From: Pseudomonas oligotrophica
GTDB lineage: Bacteria; Pseudomonadota; Gammaproteobacteria; Pseudomonadales; Pseudomonadaceae
DNA length: 64,000 nucleotides
Direction of reading: 5' to 3'
Assembly: GCF_021726475.1 (NCBI RefSeq)
Contig: NZ_JAKJRU010000005.1
Coordinates: 62,001 to 126,000, forward strand
Positions 8,305-16,376 of the stretch are shown in pieces. The notes under the pieces were generated by a model that had not been told where the DNA came from, searched no databases, and saw only the letters and a program-made list of their open reading frames with translations. Both the position numbers and the translations under genes were made by a program. The first letter of the stretch is position 1. Each line of letters begins with the position of its first letter.

Positions 8305-10353
8305 TCAGAAGTCGACACTGACGCCCACCACCAGGCGGCGGCCGTCGAGCACCACTTCGTAGTCCTCGTTGGTGACTTCCTTGTTGGCCAGATTGTACAG
8401 CCCGGCCTTGAGGTCGACGTTGCGGGTGAGCCGGTAGACGCCACCGATGTCGACGAAACCATAGCCGGGCGTGCCCTCGGACATGCTCGTCCGGCTGATG
8501 TAGTCCGATGTCGCGCTGCGATAGTTCCCCTGCAGCCAGGCCGAGAGCCGCTCGTTCACCTGCCAGTCGAGCAGCGCGTTGGCCATGTGCCGCGGTTGCT
8601 TGTTCAGCGGCTCGCCCTTGAATTCGCCGGACTTCTGCTCGGACTCGGTATAGGTGTAGCTGGAGGTCAGCCGCAGCGCCGGCAGGATGTCGTATTCGAG
8701 CGTCCACTCCAGGCCGCGGACGACGGCCTCATCGATGTTCTGCCGGGTGCTGAGGAAGTACCAGCGCTCGCCGCCGTAGCTGCACGACCAGGCCGCGTAG
8801 TTGTTGCGGTTGGCCGTGCCGCTGGCGTCGGTGGAGCAGAAGCGGTCCTCGGCGATCTTGTCCTGGTAGAGGGTGTGGAACAGCATCAGGCTGGTGCTCA
8901 GGCCCGCCGCCGGGTCGCTGTAGTTGAAACCGAACTCGTAGTTGGTGCTGGTCTCGGGCTTGAGCTCGGGGTTGCCGATGCTGATGGCCCGGGCATGCGG
9001 CGCGACGGACTGCCAGCCGCCACCGCCGGTGGTGCCACCGAAACCCTCCGTGGCGTCGGTCAGCGACGGTTGCTTGTAGCCGGTGGACACGCCGCCCTTG
9101 AGGGTCAGTTCCGGGCTCAGGCTGTAGAGCGCATAGAGGCGCGGGGAAACCTGGCCGCCGAAGAACTCGTCGTCGTCGTAGCGCGCGCCGGTGGTTACCC
9201 GCAGGTCGTCGGTGAGGCCCCAGTCGATCTCGCCGTAGACCGCGGCGATCCAGCGGTCCATCTCGCCGACGGCCTCGGGCAGCAGGCTCAGCAGGCCGTT
9301 GTCCTCGCGCGTCAGCTGTTCTTTCTTGTAGCGGCCGCCGAGGGTGAAGACATGGTCGCCGAGGAAGTAGCTGGCCTGGGTGTTGAACGTGACGACTTCC
9401 TCCTGCTTGGTCAGCTCCTGCACGCGCTCGGAGACGTCCTTCTGCAGGTAGCTGCTGAGCTGCAGGTTGTCGTAGTGGCCGTCGTGGCTGAGGACCAGCA
9501 CGTCCTTGTCGTATTCGGTGCTGCTCGCGACCGCGCCGGTGCCGGCGGCGATGCTTCTGCCCGGATGCGCGCTTTCGTCCAGGCGCGCGGCCTGGTAGCC
9601 GAGGGCGAAGCGGTTGCGCGAATCGGGGGTGAAGTAGAGCTCGGCGCCGCCCTGCCGGCGCCTGCCGTCCGGCGTGCTCGCCGCGCTGTCGTCGCCGCCG
9701 GCGAAGTCGGCTTCCTCGGTGCGGCTGAAGGCGCCGTCCAGGCGCAGGCCGAGCAGGCCCGGCAGCAGCGCGCCGGAGAGGTACAGGCTGGTGTAGTGTT
9801 CGTCGTTCTGCAGGTCGTTGAGCGAGCGGCTGTATTCGCTGGACACCGTGCCATGCCAGTCGTCGCTGCCCTTGCGGGTGATGATGTTGATCACCCCGCC
9901 CATGGCTTCGGAGCCATACAGCGAGGACATCGGCCCGCGGATGACCTCGATCCGCTCGATCGCCGACAGCGGTGGCAGGCCGATCTGCTTGCCGCCGTCG
10001 CTGCCGTTGGTGTTCACCGAGCGTCCCGCCGAGAGCGGCCGGCCGTCGACGAGGTAGAGCGTATAGCCGGCGGTCATGCCGCGGATGCTGATGTCCTGCA
10101 TCTGGCCGCCGCCGGTGACATAGACGCCGGGGATATTCTTCACGGCGTCGACGATGCTGCCGTAGGCCTGCTTCTGCAGCTGCTCGCGGGTGATCACCGA
10201 GATGCTCGCCGGGGCCTTGGCGATGTTCTGTTCGTAGCCGGCGGCACTGACCACCGTGGTCGGTTGCAGCTCGAGTGCTTCGTCGGCCTGTGCCGCCGTG
10301 CAGATTGCCAGGGTGATCGCGCCTGCCAGGCGACGCCGTGTGAAAGTGGCCAT
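8305..10353 (-). CDS. TonB-dependent catecholate siderophore receptor (CirA-like)
   Basis: 682 residues. A signal peptide is visible (MATFTRRRLAGAITLAICTA, cleaved near AQA-DE). The plug domain follows to about residue 165, with APASISVITREQLQKQ, SIRGMTAGYTLYLVDGRPLS and RIEVIRGPMSSLYGSEAMGG, all close to E. coli CirA. The rest is the 22-strand beta barrel, ending in the aromatic residue of GVSVDF. A TonB box region precedes the plug (near LQPTTVVSAAG). It imports ferric catecholates through the outer membrane using TonB energy. A Fur box lies about 90 bases upstream and a PfeRS-like regulator pair is directly upstream, so iron limitation and perhaps the ligand itself control it. The exact substrate is not readable from sequence. 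Confidence 0.87.
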   Translation of the reverse strand: MATFTRRRLAGAITLAICTAAQADEALELQPTTVVSAAGYEQNIAKAPASISVITREQLQKQAYGSIVDAVKNIPGVYVTGGGQMQDISIRGMTAGYTLYLVDGRPLSAGRSVNTNGSDGGKQIGLPPLSAIERIEVIRGPMSSLYGSEAMGGVINIITRKGSDDWHGTVSSEYSRSLNDLQNDEHYTSLYLSGALLPGLLGLRLDGAFSRTEEADFAGGDDSAASTPDGRRRQGGAELYFTPDSRNRFALGYQAARLDESAHPGRSIAAGTGAVASSTEYDKDVLVLSHDGHYDNLQLSSYLQKDVSERVQELTKQEEVVTFNTQASYFLGDHVFTLGGRYKKEQLTREDNGLLSLLPEAVGEMDRWIAAVYGEIDWGLTDDLRVTTGARYDDDEFFGGQVSPRLYALYSLSPELTLKGGVSTGYKQPSLTDATEGFGGTTGGGGWQSVAPHARAISIGNPELKPETSTNYEFGFNYSDPAAGLSTSLMLFHTLYQDKIAEDRFCSTDASGTANRNNYAAWSCSYGGERWYFLSTRQNIDEAVVRGLEWTLEYDILPALRLTSSYTYTESEQKSGEFKGEPLNKQPRHMANALLDWQVNERLSAWLQGNYRSATSDYISRTSMSEGTPGYGFVDIGGVYRLTRNVDLKAGLYNLANKEVTNEDYEVVLDGRRLVVGVSVDF

Positions 10354-10440
10354 TTACCGCAGTCTCCGTGAAAGCATCCATTCCCCGGGCGCCCTGTGCG
10401 CCGGTCGGTCGGGCTGGCGTGTAGCCAGGCCCTGATGGCA

Positions 10441-10459
10441 GCAAATGCTAGTCATTCTC
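10441..10459 (-). promoter_or_regulatory. Fur box in the receptor promoter
   Basis: GCAAATGCTAGTCATTCTC matches the 19-base Fur consensus (GATAATGATAATCATTATC) at 14 positions. It overlaps a possible minus-strand promoter with -35 TTTACT, a 16-base spacer and -10 TAGCAT, so Fur binding would block the receptor promoter when iron is plentiful. It sits between the sensor-kinase gene and the receptor gene. Confidence 0.75.
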
Positions 10460-10485
10460 ATGTGTGAGTAAAGCGCATTTACAAT

Positions 10486-11817
10486 CTATACAGCTGGCAG
10501 CAGCAGGTTTACCCGCAGCCCGGGATGGCGGTTCTCCGCCCAGATACGCCCGCCCTGCAGGCTGACCATGCCGCGGGCGATGGCCAGGCCGAGGCCGAAA
10601 CCGTCGCCGCCGGGGCGCGCCGTGCTCAGCCGGGTGAACGGGCGGAACATGCGTTCGAGCTGCTGTTCGGCGACGCCCGGGCCCTGGTCGTCGATGCTCA
10701 GCCGCCATTGCCGGCCTTCGCGGCGCGCACTCAGGCAGACGCAGCCTTCGGCGGGGGAGTGGCGGATGGCGTTGCGCAGCACGTTCTCCATGGCCTGGGC
10801 CAGCGCATTGAGGTTGCCGGAGACCCGGCAGTCCGGCGGGATGTCGCTGCGGATGCGCTCGCGCGGCCAGCCGGCTTCAAAGCAGGCGTCCTCGCCGAGC
10901 ATGTGCCACAGCGTCTGCACGTCCACCGGCTCGCAGGCGAGCGTGGACTGCTCGCTGTCCAGCCAGGCCAGCGCCAGGGTGTCGTCCACCAGGCGCTGCA
11001 TGCCGGTGATCTCGCGTTCGACCCGTTCGCGCAGCTCGTCCGGGGGCAGCGCGCTCTCGCAGGCCACGCGCAGCCGGCTCAGCGGGGTGCGCAACTCGTG
11101 GGAAAGGTCGCGCAGCAACTGCTGCTGCTGGGCGATGGAATCGCGCAGCCGGCGTGTGAGGTAGTCGATGGCGCGGCCGAGGTCGCCCAGCTCGTCCTTG
11201 CGCGCGCTGAGTTGCAGCGGTGCCGGCGGGTCGAGGCGGTTGCCGTGCAAGGCGTTGGCCTGCCGGCGCAGGCGCTCGAGCGGTGTGATCAGCTGGCGGT
11301 ACAGCAGCCAGCAGAACAGCACCGAGAGCAGCACCGGCGGCAGGTAGACCGTGGCGAACACCAGCAGCGCCTGGTGACGCCAGGGCCGCAGGCGTTCCGG
11401 CAGCTGCATGACCAGCTGCCGCTCGCCGTTCGGCAGCGGGATCACCACCATCGGCCGCGCACCGGCACGCCGGCTCATGGGGCTGTCGTAGGGGCGGGCG
11501 AAGCGCAGCAGGCGCCGGGCGTCGGCATCGGGCGCCTGCCCCGGCAGCGGTTGCAGATGGCGGTCGACCACCAGCACCAGGCCGGCCTCGCGCCGTTGCA
11601 GGTGCCCGAGCCACTCGACCAGCGCCGGCTGCCCCGCGGCGAGGGCCTGGCCGGCCTCGGCGGCATAGGCGTCCAGCTCGGCCAGCGCCGCGCCGGAAAG
11701 GAACGAGTTGCGGTAGCTGACCTCGCGGTCGATGTGGTCGCTGGCCCAGATCATCGCCAGGCAGAAGGCGGCGACCGGCAGCGCCAGGCGCCAGAACACG
11801 GAATGGCGGTTGGGCAT
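10486..11817 (-). CDS. Two-component sensor histidine kinase (PfeS-like)
   Basis: 443 residues. Membrane helix one spans about 8-25, then a periplasmic sensor of about 125 residues, helix two about 150-172, a HAMP linker, and a HisKA domain with the phospho-acceptor H240 in LLRDLSHELRTPLSRLR. The ATPase domain has an N-box (ENVLRNAIRHS), a G1 box (DDQGPG) and a G2 box (GLGLAIARG). Size and position next to a TonB receptor match P. aeruginosa PfeS (about 446 aa), which senses ferric enterobactin and activates pfeA through PfeR. It overlaps the regulator stop by four bases. The assignment as a siderophore sensor rests on gene context. Confidence 0.85.
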   Translation of the reverse strand: MPNRHSVFWRLALPVAAFCLAMIWASDHIDREVSYRNSFLSGAALAELDAYAAEAGQALAAGQPALVEWLGHLQRREAGLVLVVDRHLQPLPGQAPDADARRLLRFARPYDSPMSRRAGARPMVVIPLPNGERQLVMQLPERLRPWRHQALLVFATVYLPPVLLSVLFCWLLYRQLITPLERLRRQANALHGNRLDPPAPLQLSARKDELGDLGRAIDYLTRRLRDSIAQQQQLLRDLSHELRTPLSRLRVACESALPPDELRERVEREITGMQRLVDDTLALAWLDSEQSTLACEPVDVQTLWHMLGEDACFEAGWPRERIRSDIPPDCRVSGNLNALAQAMENVLRNAIRHSPAEGCVCLSARREGRQWRLSIDDQGPGVAEQQLERMFRPFTRLSTARPGGDGFGLGLAIARGMVSLQGGRIWAENRHPGLRVNLLLPAV

Positions 11818-12518
11818 CAGTCGGCGAGCCCTTCGAGCAGGTAGCCCTTGCCCCAGACCGACTCCAGCCGCAGCTGGCCGACCTGCTGCCGGGCCAGTTT
11901 GCGGCGGAGGTTGCAGATGTGCATGTCCAGGCTGCGGTCGTGCTGCGAATGACCGCGCCGCAGCACCTGCTGGTAGAGGAAGGGTTTGCTCAGCACCTCG
12001 CCGCGCGCTTCGTGCAGCACCTTGAGCAGGCGGTATTCGGTGGCGGTCAGGCCGAGCCAGCGGCCGTCGTGCTGCAGGTCGCTGCGTTGCTCGTCGAAGT
12101 GCAGGGCGCCGTGCACCTGGTTCGCTGCCGGCCGCCGTTCGTAGGCGACGCGCCGAAGGATCGCGGCAATCCGCACCTCGAGTTCGGCGATGCTGAACGG
12201 CTTGGGCAGGTAGTCGTCGGCGCCGCTGTCGAAGCCCTGGATGCGATGGGCCTCGTCGCCCAGGGCGGAGATCATCAGCACCGGCGTGCGGCGTCGGCCG
12301 CGCAGGCGCCGCAGCAACTCCATGCCGTCGAGCCCGGGCAAGAGCACGTCGAGCAGGATCAGGTCGAACGGCTCCCGTTCGGCCAGCGCCAGGCCGCCGT
12401 TGCCGTCGTCGGCCAGGGTCACGCGAAAGCCGCGCGCCTCGAGCGAGCACTTCAGGTGGGTACCCAGGATAGGGTCGTCTTCGATGGCAAGGAGCTGCCG
12501 CTGGGCTGGGGAGTGCAT
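11817..12518 (-). CDS. OmpR-family response regulator (PfeR-like)
   Basis: 233 residues. The receiver domain (about 8-120) has the acidic pair E13-D14-D15, the phosphorylation site D57 in LILLDVLLPG, and a lysine in LPKPFS. The C-terminal winged helix (about 135-230) has the OmpR-type sequence LTATEYRLLKVLHEARGEVL. It should activate the downstream TonB receptor gene when phosphorylated by the adjacent sensor. The ATG at 12518 has AGG nine bases upstream; a GTG at 12533 is a possible longer start. First gene of the regulator-sensor pair, with its own promoter bearing a near-consensus -10 and a Fur-like site. Confidence 0.85.
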   Translation of the reverse strand: MHSPAQRQLLAIEDDPILGTHLKCSLEARGFRVTLADDGNGGLALAEREPFDLILLDVLLPGLDGMELLRRLRGRRRTPVLMISALGDEAHRIQGFDSGADDYLPKPFSIAELEVRIAAILRRVAYERRPAANQVHGALHFDEQRSDLQHDGRWLGLTATEYRLLKVLHEARGEVLSKPFLYQQVLRRGHSQHDRSLDMHICNLRRKLARQQVGQLRLESVWGKGYLLEGLAD

Positions 12519-12537
12519 GGGCCGACCTGGCACAAAT

Positions 12538-12556
12538 AGGAATTATTATAATTTGC
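12538..12556 (-). promoter_or_regulatory. Promoter of the two-component pair with overlapping Fur-like site
   Basis: On the minus strand a perfect TATAAT -10 box lies at 12545-12550, with a weak -35 candidate (TTGCCG) about 19 bases upstream. The 19 bases 12538-12556 match the Fur consensus at 12 positions. If real, the regulators as well as the receptor are iron-repressed. Confidence 0.5.
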
Positions 12557-12592
12557 AGGTCGGTGCAAACGGCAAGCACCAAGGCGCCCGGC

Positions 12593-12994
12593 TCAGGCGT
12601 CGCGCAACAGGTCGTGGGCGTCGAGCAGGCGCCAGGCGATCTCCGGGTGGCGTTGCAGCGCGCGGCGGATCGCGGCCGGCAGGTTGCGCCGGGTCTTGCG
12701 GCACAGGCCGGGCTGGTCGGCGAAGTCCACGGCGATGCCGCGCATGCTGCGCACTTCGCTCGCGCCCGGCGCCAGGCTCATGCGGATGCCGAGCTGGTCG
12801 AACATGCGCTGCTGCAGGTGCTCCAGCTCGGCCAGGCTGGCGACCGCCTCCAGGCGTTCGGCCAGGCGTTTCTCCTCGTGCAGGGTCAGGCGCAGGATGC
12901 GCAGGTCCGCGCCAGGCGTGGCAAGCAGCTGGTCGCGCCGGCAGGTGCAGGTGCCGGGAGGGCAAGACTGGCGGAGGGCGGGAGCGTCGGGCAT
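12593..12994 (-). CDS. Conserved hypothetical protein (133 aa)
   Basis: 133 residues beginning MPDAPALRQSCPPGTCTCRR. Two cysteine clusters lie near the N-terminus (C11, C16, C18), then a helical middle, an RSMRGIAVDF stretch, and a C-terminus rich in Arg and His (RRALQRHPEIAWRLLDAHDL). No signal peptide or membrane segment. I recall similar proteins next to the RgsA RNA in other pseudomonads but no known function. The N-terminal cysteines could bind metal. The ATG at 12994 was chosen; a TTG 27 bases earlier would overlap the RNA terminator. It precedes the two-component promoter by only a few bases, and nothing suggests joint expression. Confidence 0.65.
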   Translation of the reverse strand: MPDAPALRQSCPPGTCTCRRDQLLATPGADLRILRLTLHEEKRLAERLEAVASLAELEHLQQRMFDQLGIRMSLAPGASEVRSMRGIAVDFADQPGLCRKTRRNLPAAIRRALQRHPEIAWRLLDAHDLLRDA

Positions 12995-13020
12995 GCGCGG
13001 ATCATAGCCAGGCGCGGGCA

Positions 13021-13048
13021 AAAAAAACCCGGTTTTCGTGAAACCGGG
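13021..13048 (-). terminator. Intrinsic terminator of the small RNA
   Basis: On the minus strand CCCGGTTT pairs perfectly with AAACCGGG around five bases, followed by TTTTTTT. This is the strongest intrinsic terminator in the left half of the window. It could also end read-through from the aminotransferase gene. Confidence 0.88.
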
Positions 13049-13129
13049 CCAAGACCATTAGGAGTTCGAGAACGCAGTCCTCGCGATCTCGACTGGCCAG
13101 GCAGTGGGGGGAATGCCTCGCCAGTGGTT
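13021..13129 (-). ncRNA. rgsA: Small RNA, probably RgsA (P16 family)
   Basis: The minus strand encodes about 109 bases with three clean hairpins. One: ACTGGC/GCCAGT extended by AGGCA/TGCCT around a C-rich loop. Two: CGAGA/TCTCG with inner CGC/GCG and loop GAGGACT. Three: the terminator CCCGGTTT/AAACCGGG followed by seven T. A CTAATACT -10 of sigma-S type lies just upstream (13132-13138). No frame with a good ribosome site covers it. The neighbourhood (TetR gene, DUF1285 gene, ETF-QO/etfBA) matches the region of P. aeruginosa PA2951-PA2958 where RgsA, a Gac- and RpoS-dependent RNA of about 120 bases, is encoded. Identity rests on synteny, size and promoter type; I did not compare the sequence with a reference. 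Confidence 0.72.
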
Positions 13130-13131
13130 CA

Positions 13132-13138
13132 AGTATTA
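13132..13138 (-). promoter_or_regulatory. Sigma-S-like -10 element of the small RNA
   Basis: TAATACT, preceded by C, resembles the sigma-S -10 form (CTATACT) and lies seven to ten bases before the inferred RNA start near 13128. No convincing -35 is seen, which is compatible with RpoS dependence. Confidence 0.5.
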
Positions 13139-13215
13139 GTCCGTTTTGCGGTTCCTGCCGGCCGATGTGGCCGACGGTTAAATCGAATTGGAATACATTT
13201 CCGCAGCCTGATGCC

Positions 13216-14349
13216 TCATCGGCTGGCAATGTCGCGCAACAACGCCAGCGTTTCCTCGATCACCGCCGGTGTGGTGTAGAAGTGCGGCGAGAAGCGGATC
13301 CCGCCGCCGCGCAGGGCGCAGACCACCTGCTCGGCCTTCAGGCGCTCGAACAGCGCGTCGTTGGCGATGCCGTCCAGGCGGAACGTGAGGATCCCGGCAC
13401 GTCGCTCGGGTGCCGTCGCGCTCAGCAGTTCGACCCCGGCGATCTGCCGCAGGCCGTCCTGCAACCAGTCCATGCGCAGCGCAAGCTCGCTGGCCACCCG
13501 CACCAGGCCGACCTCCTCGAGCAGCGACAGGCTCGCTTCCAGCGCCACGGCGCCCAGCAGGTTGGGGCTGCCGCATTCGAAGCGTCGGGCGCTGCGCGCC
13601 GGCTGCCAGTCGCTGCGCTCGTAGTCGCCGGCGTGCTCGAGCATGTGCCAGCCGTATTCGTGCAGCCTGAGCTGCGGGCGCAGGTCGCTGCGGCAGTAGA
13701 AGACGCCCAGCCCCTCGGGGCCGAGCATCCACTTGTGGCCGTCGGCCATGGCGAAGGCGCAGCGGCTCTGCTGCACGTCGAAGGGCAGGGCGCCGAGCTG
13801 CTGGATGGCGTCCACGCAAAGCAGCACGCCGCGCTGTTCGCAACCCAGGCCCAGGCGCTCGAGGTCCAGGCGGAGGCCGCTGGCGTACTGCACGGCGCTG
13901 ATCGCCAGCAGGCGCGTGCGTGGCCCGCAGGCGGCGAGCAGGTCGCCCTCCGGGTCGCGGCCCTTGAGGCTGACCTGGCTGACCTCGACGCCCTGGGGCG
14001 CCAGCGCTTCCCAGACCACGCGGTTGGAGGGGAACTCCTCGTCGCTGATGACGATGCGATCGCCGGGCTGCCAGTCGAGGCCAAAGGCGACGAAGGACAG
14101 CGCTTCGGAGGTGTTCTTCACCAGCGCCACGTCGGCGCTGGTCGGTGCGTTGAGCAGGCGCGCCAGGCGCTCGCGCAGGCGGGTCTCGATCTTCAGCCAC
14201 TGCGGGTAGTCGCGGGCCCCGAGGACGGCGTTCTGCTCGGCGAAGCGGCTGACCGCCTCGCTGGCGCGCCGCGGCCAGGGCGCGACGGCGGCGTGGTTGA
14301 GGTAGCGCAGGCCGGCTGCCTGGGGGAATTCGTCCTTCAGCTCGAACAT
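13216..14349 (-). CDS. Class V aminotransferase (cysteine desulfurase-type fold)
   Basis: 377 residues. This is a PLP-dependent enzyme of fold type I. LNHAAVAPWP near the N-terminus binds phosphate, NTSEALSFVAFGLDW is the cofactor region, VDAIQQLG (D180) contacts the pyridine nitrogen, and the Schiff-base lysine is K206 in MADGHKWMLGPEGLG. The family includes desulfurases, kynureninase-like enzymes and isopenicillin epimerase-like proteins. There is no obvious catalytic cysteine loop of IscS type, so the substrate is open. The ATG at 14349 has AGGAGA at ideal distance; a frame extending to 14421 would overlap the divergent promoter region. Divergent from the TetR gene by 74 bases. Confidence 0.85.
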   Translation of the reverse strand: MFELKDEFPQAAGLRYLNHAAVAPWPRRASEAVSRFAEQNAVLGARDYPQWLKIETRLRERLARLLNAPTSADVALVKNTSEALSFVAFGLDWQPGDRIVISDEEFPSNRVVWEALAPQGVEVSQVSLKGRDPEGDLLAACGPRTRLLAISAVQYASGLRLDLERLGLGCEQRGVLLCVDAIQQLGALPFDVQQSRCAFAMADGHKWMLGPEGLGVFYCRSDLRPQLRLHEYGWHMLEHAGDYERSDWQPARSARRFECGSPNLLGAVALEASLSLLEEVGLVRVASELALRMDWLQDGLRQIAGVELLSATAPERRAGILTFRLDGIANDALFERLKAEQVVCALRGGGIRFSPHFYTTPAVIEETLALLRDIASR

Positions 14350-14381
14350 TTCTCCTGTCCTCGTGCAATTCATGACCGAAT

Positions 14382-14398
14382 AGGCATAATGAGTGCCT
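14382..14398. promoter_or_regulatory. Possible TetR operator in the divergent region
   Basis: AGGCA (14382-14386) and TGCCT (14394-14398) form an inverted repeat around seven bases, 25 bases before the TetR start and between the two divergent genes. Size and place would suit autoregulation, but the arms are short. Confidence 0.3.
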
Positions 14399-14423
14399 TC
14401 TTTTCTCTCGCCCGTCGCCATCT

Positions 14424-15044
14424 ATGCAGACTGAACCCCGCAAGGTTCGCGAGTTTCGTCGCCGCGAACAGGAAATCCTCGATACCGCACTGCAGCTCTT
14501 TCTCGATCAGGGCGAGGACAGCGTCACCGTCGAGATGATCGCCGATACCGTCGGCATCGGCAAAGGCACCATCTACAAGCACTTCAAGTCCAAGGCCGAG
14601 ATCTACCTGCGGCTGATGCTCGACTACGAGCGCGACCTCAACGCACTGTTCCACTCCGAGGCGCTGGACCGCGACAAGGAGGCGTTGTCGCGCGCCTATT
14701 TCGAGTTCCGCATGCGCGATCCGCAGCGCTACCGCTTGTTCGACCGGCTCGAGGAGAAAGTCGTCAAGGGCCACCAGGTGCCGGAGATGGTCGAGGAACT
14801 GCACCGCATCCGCGCCTCGAACTTCCAGCGCCTCACCCAGCTGATCGAGGGACGCATCGCCGAGGGCAAGCTCGAGGACGTGCCACCGTATTTCCACTAT
14901 TGCGCTGCCTGGGCCCTGGTCCACGGGGCGGTGGCGCTCTATCACTCGCCGTTCTGGAGCAATGTGCTGGAGGATCAGGAGGGCTTCTTCCAGTTCCTCA
15001 TGGACATCGGCGTGCGCATGGGCAACAAGCGCAAGCGCGACTAG
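14424..15044 (+). CDS. TetR/AcrR-family transcriptional regulator
   Basis: 206 residues. The N-terminal DNA-binding domain is clear: REQEILDTALQLFLDQGEDS, then the helix-turn-helix IADTVGIGKGTIYKHFKSKAEIYLRL (about 37-62). The C-terminal ligand domain is all-helical with no recognisable ligand signature. In P. aeruginosa a TetR gene (PA2957) holds the same relative place next to the DUF1285 and ETF genes. Regulated genes are not known from sequence; the divergent aminotransferase is the nearest candidate. The lipoprotein gene follows 87 bases downstream on the same strand. Confidence 0.87.
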   Translation: MQTEPRKVREFRRREQEILDTALQLFLDQGEDSVTVEMIADTVGIGKGTIYKHFKSKAEIYLRLMLDYERDLNALFHSEALDRDKEALSRAYFEFRMRDPQRYRLFDRLEEKVVKGHQVPEMVEELHRIRASNFQRLTQLIEGRIAEGKLEDVPPYFHYCAAWALVHGAVALYHSPFWSNVLEDQEGFFQFLMDIGVRMGNKRKRD

Positions 15045-15131
15045 CGTCCGGCGTCCTGCCGCGACAAGCTGGCTTGGATGCTGCATCCGTAGCGCTGCCC
15101 GCCGGATAGCCGGCACTGATGGGGATGTGAA

Positions 15132-15737
15132 ATGCGAATTCTGAGCGTGCTGGTGGCGGTCGTCCTGCTGGCCGGCTGCATGAAGGTCAGCGACATGGCC
15201 GAAGGCACCCGCTATCACCTGCGTGATGCCGGCATCCTCGACCACAGCGAGACGCGCCGCGCCAGCAGCTGGCGGTTGCAGCCCGATTCCTTCATCTATA
15301 TCGCCCAGGGGCATTTCGTGCCGCCGGGCGATGCCCACCCGCGACCGAACGTGGTGGCCGAGGTGGCCTTCGAGGGCTTCGTCGAGTATTTCCCGCTGGT
15401 ACGCCGCGCACCGCAGCCGCTGGGCCTCGAGCAGGCCATGACCCAGGCTCGCGCCGCCGGAGCGCACTACCTGCTGTATACCCGCTTTGCCGCCGCGGAC
15501 GACCGCATCGGCAGCTTCGACGAGCTGAACGAACAGCGCGCCGTCGACCGCCTCGGCGTCGACAGCGGCGTGGTGCAGCTGATGCTCATCGAAACCGGCA
15601 CGCGCTACCTGGTCGACACCGCGCGGATTCGCAGTCGCGGCGGATTGTTGAACCTCTACGATGCCAAACCGGACCAACTTCTGGGGCCGCCGCTGCGCGA
15701 CTACGCGCGCCGCCTGCTAGGGCTGGCCGAGCGATAG
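15132..15737 (+). CDS. DUF4823 lipoprotein
   Basis: 201 residues. The lipobox LLAGC is at residues 12-16, after a short hydrophobic signal ([16 protein letters not shown]), so C16 would be lipidated. Met at +2 would favour outer-membrane sorting. The body contains [10 protein letters not shown] and a C-terminal [20 protein letters not shown] stretch typical of DUF4823 proteins, whose function is unknown. 23 bases separate it from the DUF1285 gene, which it probably shares a transcript with. Confidence 0.8.
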   Translation: MRILSVLVAVVLLAGCMKVSDMAEGTRYHLRDAGILDHSETRRASSWRLQPDSFIYIAQGHFVPPGDAHPRPNVVAEVAFEGFVEYFPLVRRAPQPLGLEQAMTQARAAGAHYLLYTRFAAADDRIGSFDELNEQRAVDRLGVDSGVVQLMLIETGTRYLVDTARIRSRGGLLNLYDAKPDQLLGPPLRDYARRLLGLAER

Positions 15738-15760
15738 CGGCTTCTTCGCGAGGAGGGCTT

Positions 15761-16327
15761 ATGAGCGATTCGGGCAAGGCCGCGGACCTGCTGGCGCAGA
15801 TTCCGGCGGGCGACAAGCGTGGGCTGCCACCGGTGCACCTGTGGAACCCGCCTTTCTGCGGCGATCTGGACATGCGCATCGCCCGCGACGGCACCTGGTA
15901 CTACCTGGGCACGCCGATCGGCCGGCCGGCGATGGTGCGGCTGTTCTCCAGCGTGCTGCGCCGCGACGACGACCGCTATTTCCTGGTGACGCCAGTGGAG
16001 AAGGTCGGCATCCGGGTCGACGACGCGCCCTTCGTCGCGATCCATCTGCAGGTGAACGGCGAGGGCGAGTCGCAGGTGCTGCGCTTCATCACCCAGGTCG
16101 AGGACGAGGTTGAAGCCGGCAGCGAGCATCCGATCCGCGTCGAGTTCGATCCGGCCACCGGCGAGCCGGCGCCCTACGTGCACGTGCGCGCCAACCTGGA
16201 GGCGCTGATCCATCGCAACGTGTTCTATCAGCTGGTCGAACTTGCGGTGCCGGGCGAGCGGGATGGCCAGCCGTGGTTCGGCGTCTGGAGTGGCGGTTGC
16301 TTCTTCCCCATCGGCCGCGAGGAATGA
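15761..16327 (+). CDS. DUF1285 protein
   Basis: 188 residues, cytoplasmic. It contains [40 protein letters not shown] and [13 protein letters not shown], the conserved signature of DUF1285. Structures of this family show two small beta-rich subdomains; the biochemical role is unknown, although it regularly lies next to ETF genes in pseudomonads. AGGAGG stands seven bases before the ATG. It is convergent with the ETF-QO gene, and a shared terminator lies between. Confidence 0.85.
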   Translation: MSDSGKAADLLAQIPAGDKRGLPPVHLWNPPFCGDLDMRIARDGTWYYLGTPIGRPAMVRLFSSVLRRDDDRYFLVTPVEKVGIRVDDAPFVAIHLQVNGEGESQVLRFITQVEDEVEAGSEHPIRVEFDPATGEPAPYVHVRANLEALIHRNVFYQLVELAVPGERDGQPWFGVWSGGCFFPIGREE

Positions 16328-16346
16328 GGCCGCCGTCCTGAACGAG

Positions 16347-16370
16347 AAAGGCTCCCGAGGGAGCCTTTTT
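16347..16370. terminator. Bidirectional terminator between DUF1285 and ETF-QO genes
   Basis: AAAGGCTCC (16347-16355) pairs perfectly with GGAGCCTTT around CGAG, with T-rich tails in both directions (TTTTT on +, CTTTCTCG on -). It suits convergent transcription units. Confidence 0.85.
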
Positions 16371-16376
16371 CTCTGC

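Noticed and set aside
13002..13229. A 75-codon frame on the - strand over the small RNA
   Set aside because: No ribosome site, it runs into the RNA terminator, and the hairpins explain the conservation better.
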